Shown here one piece after another: positions 6,341 to 8,785 of a stretch of 8,785 bases of DNA (position 1 is the stretch's first letter; each line of letters begins with the position of its first letter). The notes below the pieces were generated by a model. It was not told the origin of the DNA and ran no database searches. It worked only from the letters and a program-made list of their open reading frames with translations. The translations under genes and the position numbers were made by a program. The DNA lies in contig DASRNX010000167.1 in NCBI GenBank assembly GCA_035647175.1, forward strand, positions 1-8,785. Reading direction: 5' to 3'. Origin of the DNA: UBA3941 sp035647175. Lineage in GTDB: Bacteria; Bacillota; Clostridia; Caldicoprobacterales; UBA3941.

Positions 6341-7048
6341 TTATTCTGCAATATCGAGTGCCAGCTCAATCATCTGGGTAAAGGTGGTCTGCCTTTCCTC
6401 GCTGGTACATGCCTCCCCCGTAAAGGGCAGATCCGATATGGTACAGATACACAGGGCATTCTTTCCCGCTTTAGCCGCATTCATATAAAGGGCCGCGGCC
6501 TCCATTTCAACGGCCAAAACGCCCATCTGCTTCCATTTACCCAGGCTTTCAGAATCATCATAGAAGGTATCCGAGGTAAAGATGTTACCTACTTTTATCT
6601 CCAAATCCTTTTGTACGGCCGTACTAACCGCCCTTTCTAAAAGAGAATAATCGGCTATGGGCGCAAAGGCGCCGGGAAGTCCGTATTGGAGGGCATAATT
6701 TGAATTGGTGCACGCCCCCATGGCAATAACGATATCCCGTAACTTCACATCGTCCCTTATTCCCCCTGCCGATCCCACCCGTATGATGTTCTCGACTCCA
6801 TAGAAATTGAACAGCTCATAGGTATAGATTCCCACCGAGGGTATGCCCATACCATGGCCCATGGTTGAAACCCTTAACCCCTTATAAAATCCAGTAAAAC
6901 CCAACATGCCCCTTATATCGTTAAAGCATCTGGCATCCTCTAAATAATTTTCCGCGATGAACTTAGCCCTTAAAGGATCCCCCGGCATTATTACAGTCGG
7001 AGCTATTTCCCCCATTCTCGCTTTATTGTGAGGTGTCGGTAGTGACAC
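6341..7048 (-). CDS. deoD: Purine nucleoside phosphorylase, DeoD type
   Basis: DeoD splits purine ribo- and deoxyribonucleosides with phosphate into the free base and (deoxy)ribose 1-phosphate in the cytosol, normally as a hexamer. From the GTG at 7048 it is 235 aa and begins MSLPTPHNKA, the family's standard N-terminus. Active-site residues seen: His7, MPGDPLR (Gly23, Arg27), Arg46 in IRGMLGF, RVGSAGG (Arg90, Ser93), VEMEAAA (Glu181-Met182-Glu183), ISD (Ser205, Asp206) and Arg219 in EERQTTF. I reject the in-frame ATG at 7066: it has no ribosome-binding site, and the AGAGGAG directly after it is the ribosome-binding site for the GTG. It sits between adh and araA on the same strand. Confidence 0.95.
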   Translation of the reverse strand: MSLPTPHNKARMGEIAPTVIMPGDPLRAKFIAENYLEDARCFNDIRGMLGFTGFYKGLRVSTMGHGMGIPSVGIYTYELFNFYGVENIIRVGSAGGIRDDVKLRDIVIAMGACTNSNYALQYGLPGAFAPIADYSLLERAVSTAVQKDLEIKVGNIFTSDTFYDDSESLGKWKQMGVLAVEMEAAALYMNAAKAGKNALCICTISDLPFTGEACTSEERQTTFTQMIELALDIAE

Positions 7049-7091
7049 GGCAATTCTCCTCTCCATAAGAGTTATTTTTATATGTCAAAGC

Positions 7092-7120
7092 GTAGGGGCG
7101 ACCTAAAAAGTCGCCCCTAC
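7092..7120. repeat. REP-like GC-rich palindrome between adh and deoD
   Basis: GTAGGGGCGAC (7092-7102) and GTCGCCCCTAC (7110-7120) pair perfectly over 11 bp around a 7-nt AT loop. The GTAGGGGCGAC...GTCGCCCCTAC form is one I recall as a dispersed intergenic palindrome in many bacterial genomes, often linked to RAYT/Y1 transposases. It lacks a U-tail in the minus direction, so a simple terminator for adh is less likely. It may stabilise or separate the adh and deoD messages. The rest of the 178-bp gap (7049-7226) shows no gene and no convincing promoter. Confidence 0.65.
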
Positions 7121-7226
7121 AAATTACACCCTGTTGTTGTCTGATCCCGTGGTTAATAGGTCCTTGAATCCCCAGAGGCAGCCCCCTATGCTTTTCTGTT
7201 TTTCCCGGGACTTGATCCCCAACCCG

Positions 7227-8399
7227 TTATAGGGCCAGCCTATATATCTTCGCGATATCATCGTTATACAGGGGAACGAAACTGCCTATATGCTCCTCTT
7301 CTCCCAGCCCTATGTTTTTAACCATAAAGGGAATATCCTCTTCCTTGGCACCCAACTCTTTAAAGTTTAAGGGGAGACCCAATGATTTCCAAAACTCCTC
7401 TAATCTCTTAATGCCTTCTAAAGCCGTTACTTCAGGATTAACATAATCCATATGGCATCCCCAGACCCGAACTGCGATTTGGGCGAAGCGATTAACATCG
7501 TGCTTCATAACATATTTCATCCATGCGGGGAACATTACGGCCAGGCCTGCACCATGGGCTACGTCATAGAGGGCGGAGAGTTCATGCTCCATTCCATGGC
7601 TGCTCCAGTCCTGTTCACGTCCAACCCCACACAGGTTATTATGCGCTACCATACCGGCCCACATAATATTAGCCCTGGCGCTATAATCCTCGGGATTTTC
7701 TATAGCTTTGGGCGATTCCTTTATCATGGTCAACAGCACCGCCTCACAAAGCCTGTCGGTAACCTCCACGTCCTTCGTATTGGTGAAATAACGTTCAAAG
7801 ACATGGGCCATTATATCGGCAACACCGTTGGCGGTTTGCTCCGGGGGCAGGGTAAAGGTTAATTCCGGATTTAAGATGGAAAAGACGGGGCGGATTGCAT
7901 CCCCAGATGCCCCTCTCTTGAGCATCCCATCCTCATGGGTTATGACGGAACTGGAAGAACCTTCACTGCCCGCGGCCGCAAGGGTTAATATTGTACCTAC
8001 GGGAAGCGCCTCTGTAATGAGCATATCCTTGGAATAAAAATCCCAGAAGTCTCCGTCGTACTTTACTCCGGAGGCAATAGCCTTAGCCGAATCGATGGCG
8101 CTACCCCCGCCGACGGCCAGAACGAAATCCACGCCTTCCTTTCGGCACAGATCGATACCTTCATATACCAAACCGCTTCTCGGATTTGGCATCGCACCGC
8201 CCAGCTTGACGTAGGGTATCTCGGAAGCCTCCAATGATGCTATAACTCTATCCAACAGACCTGTCCTCTTTACAGACCCGCCACCGTAGTGAACAAGCAC
8301 CTTGGTTCCGCCAAAACGGGATACATAATGTCCTGCCTCGTTTTCAGTACCCTTACCGAACACAAAGTATGTAGGACTATAAAACGTGAAATTATCCAT
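7227..8399 (-). CDS. Iron-containing alcohol dehydrogenase (butanol dehydrogenase/YqhD type)
   Basis: This 390-aa group III metal-dependent dehydrogenase should reduce short-chain aldehydes to alcohols in the cytosol. The N-terminal Rossmann half has HYGGGSVKRTG (38-47), typical of the NADPH-using YqhD/BdhA branch, and GGGSAIDSAK (97-106). The iron/zinc ligands are all present: Asp195 and His199 in ADIMAHVFE, His268 in SSHGMEHELSA, and His282 in DVAHGAG, one residue offset from E. coli YqhD. The ATG at 8399 follows AGGAGGG. Its promoter carries a palindromic operator candidate, suggesting control separate from deoD and araA. Substrate and coenzyme preference cannot be fixed from sequence; butanol or lactaldehyde-type substrates are both plausible. 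Confidence 0.93.
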   Translation of the reverse strand: MDNFTFYSPTYFVFGKGTENEAGHYVSRFGGTKVLVHYGGGSVKRTGLLDRVIASLEASEIPYVKLGGAMPNPRSGLVYEGIDLCRKEGVDFVLAVGGGSAIDSAKAIASGVKYDGDFWDFYSKDMLITEALPVGTILTLAAAGSEGSSSSVITHEDGMLKRGASGDAIRPVFSILNPELTFTLPPEQTANGVADIMAHVFERYFTNTKDVEVTDRLCEAVLLTMIKESPKAIENPEDYSARANIMWAGMVAHNNLCGVGREQDWSSHGMEHELSALYDVAHGAGLAVMFPAWMKYVMKHDVNRFAQIAVRVWGCHMDYVNPEVTALEGIKRLEEFWKSLGLPLNFKELGAKEEDIPFMVKNIGLGEEEHIGSFVPLYNDDIAKIYRLAL

Positions 8400-8443
8400 G
8401 CAACACCCTCCTAAATAGATTCTCCATTTATTGTTGTAATATA

Positions 8444-8472
8444 ATTATACACTATTATTGATGTGCTGACAC
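8444..8472 (-). promoter_or_regulatory. Promoter of the alcohol dehydrogenase gene
   Basis: On the minus strand GTGTCA (8472-8467, 4 of 6 matches to TTGACA) and a perfect TATAAT (8449-8444) are separated by 17 bp. The start point would be near 8437, giving a leader of about 38 nt that includes the AGGAGGG at 8412-8406. Confidence 0.55.
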
Positions 8473-8477
8473 ATCAA
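8458..8477. promoter_or_regulatory. Palindromic operator candidate over the adh -35 box
   Basis: TTGATGTG-CTGA-CACATCAA is a perfect 8+4+8 palindrome covering the -35 hexamer and part of the spacer. A repressor bound here would block RNA polymerase. It shares the outer TTG/CAA with Rex sites, but the arms and length do not fit the Rex consensus, and no adjacent regulator gene is visible. Confidence 0.55.
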
Positions 8478-8645
8478 AGTCGTATTTATTGGGACATAAT
8501 CGTATTAACCCAGCCGTTATATGGTAAAAGAACATATCTCCTATGGCCATCCCCGCCATTTCTCCAAAATTTAGGGGGTATAACCGTCCATGCGGATATA
8601 CCCCCACCTCTATAAAACATTGGCTTTACAGCCTACCACGTACCC
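8478..8645. other. Gene-free stretch with a strong hairpin (8574-8605)
   Basis: GGGGGTATA (8574-8582) pairs with TATACCCCC (8597-8605), and after one A-A mismatch CCG (8584-8586) pairs with CGG (8593-8595) around a 6-nt loop. A minus-strand frame at 8486-8620 encodes a 44-aa Trp/Gly/Arg-rich peptide from an ATG but has no ribosome-binding site. A GGCT/AGCC mini-stem lies at 8622-8633. The stretch separates the mobile-element end from the adh promoter. A weak terminator for transcription leaving the element is the simplest function. Confidence 0.4.
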
Positions 8646-8785
8646 TGAACCTCCCATGGCTAAAGTCACGGGGTTCTAGAGTTCATAAGAACTCATTTAC
8701 GTTCATAGCAGCTAAGCTACTTTGATACGTACAGGCGTGTCCAGTTCGCCTCTACCGTATAGCCCTGTTAAGGGCACAACGCTAC
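8646..8785 (-). mobile_element. Right end of an IS200/IS605-type element (runs off the window)
   Basis: On the minus strand the sequence closes with GAACCCCGTGACTTTAGC followed by CATGGGAGGTTCA: a CCCGTG/CAUGGG stem with an ACTTTAG-type loop, inside a GAAC/GTTC clamp. That is the form I associate with IS605/IS1341 right ends just downstream of tnpB. The boundary is placed at 8646, after GGTTCA, with an uncertainty of a few bases. These elements insert without target duplication and lack inverted terminal repeats, so no further boundary test is possible here. Whether a tnpA accompanies it lies outside the window. Confidence 0.65.
8646..8785 (-). ncRNA. Candidate omega RNA (reRNA) 3' portion of the TnpB system
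   Basis: Five local hairpins follow one another in the minus-strand direction: GCCCT/AGGGC (8775-8762), AGGCG/CGCCT (8751-8733), TAGC/GCTA (8719-8706), GAGTTC/GAACTC (8694-8679, perfect with a 4-nt loop) and the end stem (8676-8647). In studied TnpB systems such an RNA overlaps the 3' end of tnpB and continues past the element end to use about 16-20 flanking bases as guide. By analogy the guide would be the minus-strand bases 8645-8626. The role is inferred by analogy, and the 5' end is outside the window. Confidence 0.5.
8712..8783 (-). CDS. Probable TnpB C-terminal end (partial)
   Basis: The frame opens at the window edge and gives 23 residues, ending LYGRGELDTPVRIKVA before a TAG stop at 8714-8712. 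The poorly conserved tail of TnpB/OrfB proteins commonly has a GRGE- or PVR-like look. The stop falls about 66 bp before the proposed element end, which is where tnpB normally stops relative to its right end. The fragment is too short to contain the RuvC or zinc-ribbon motifs, so the call rests mainly on the right-end structure. Whether the gene is intact cannot be judged. Confidence 0.45.
   Translation of the reverse strand, partial: SVVPLTGLYGRGELDTPVRIKVA

Noticed and set aside
7064..7066. ATG at 7066 as the deoD start
   Set aside because: No ribosome-binding site precedes it, the AGAGGAG after it suits the GTG at 7048, and the GTG gives the family's standard MS-PTPHNKA terminus.
7066..7088. 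TTGACA (minus strand, 7088-7083) as a deoD -35 box
   Set aside because: No -10-like hexamer lies 16-18 bp downstream; the bases there are the GGAGAGGAG ribosome-binding region.
8458..8477. Rex or FNR binding site
   Set aside because: Rex sites are 18 bp with TTGTTA/TTGTGA-type arms, and FNR sites have TTGAT and ATCAA only 4 bp apart. This 20-bp palindrome fits neither, so it is reported only as an unnamed operator candidate.
8543..8725. Plus-strand 60-aa frame (begins MAIPAISPKFRGY)
   Set aside because: It has no ribosome-binding site and runs antisense through the mobile-element end and its hairpins; frames of this kind opposite IS605 ends are usually spurious.
8646..8785. IscB omega RNA instead of a TnpB-type right end
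   Set aside because: IscB guide RNAs lie upstream of iscB with the guide at the 5' end. Here a reading frame ends just before the structure and the hairpin has the IS605 right-end form, so TnpB fits better; it is not excluded until the flanking gene is seen.
1..8785. CRISPR arrays, tRNA or rRNA genes, anti-phage gene clusters
   Set aside because: No regularly spaced repeats, no cloverleaf-like segments and no recognisable defence proteins were seen in any frame.

Overview
The window looks like chromosomal DNA from a spore-forming, fermentative Firmicute, probably an anaerobic member of the Clostridia. A BofA homologue sits directly downstream of a YaaL/DUF2508 gene, which is the Bacillus/Clostridium sporulation arrangement. 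Ribosome-binding sites are strong (GGAGG-type), TTG/GTG starts occur, and an NADPH-type iron alcohol dehydrogenase is present. No species can be named from the sequence alone.

Layout, left to right. Positions 1-265 are AT-rich with no convincing gene. Positions 266-2189 are a complete-looking IS1634-family (IS4 superfamily) insertion sequence with an intact 601-aa DDE transposase on the minus strand, 14-bp imperfect terminal inverted repeats, an internal promoter and a bidirectional terminator overlapping the transposase stop. Next is pdxS (+, 2405-3277), the synthase subunit of the DXP-independent PLP pathway, without its usual partner pdxT. A 68-bp nested palindrome separates pdxS from a convergent minus-strand series.

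In transcription order the minus-strand genes are: an iron alcohol dehydrogenase (8399-7227), deoD purine nucleoside phosphorylase (7048-6341), araA L-arabinose isomerase (6279-4798), a small lipoprotein (4687-4283), yaaL (3994-3755) and bofA (3686-3411). The adh promoter carries a perfect 8+4+8 palindrome over its -35 box. A GC-rich palindrome of REP/intergenic-repeat type lies between adh and deoD. The araA/lipoprotein gap holds a 12-bp inverted repeat that surrounds the lipoprotein promoter and also resembles a terminator. adh, deoD and araA fit pentose/nucleoside sugar catabolism and disposal of reducing power, but kinase, epimerase and transporter genes are not in the window.

The right edge (8646-8785) looks like the 3' end of an IS200/IS605-type element read on the minus strand: the last codons of a probable tnpB, five successive small hairpins, and the family's usual right-end hairpin with an ACTTTAG-type loop. 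It is therefore a candidate omega RNA (reRNA) whose guide would be read from the adjacent chromosomal DNA. This and the unusual architecture of the IS1634 end are the most interesting observations. I did not find a clearly new multi-gene system.
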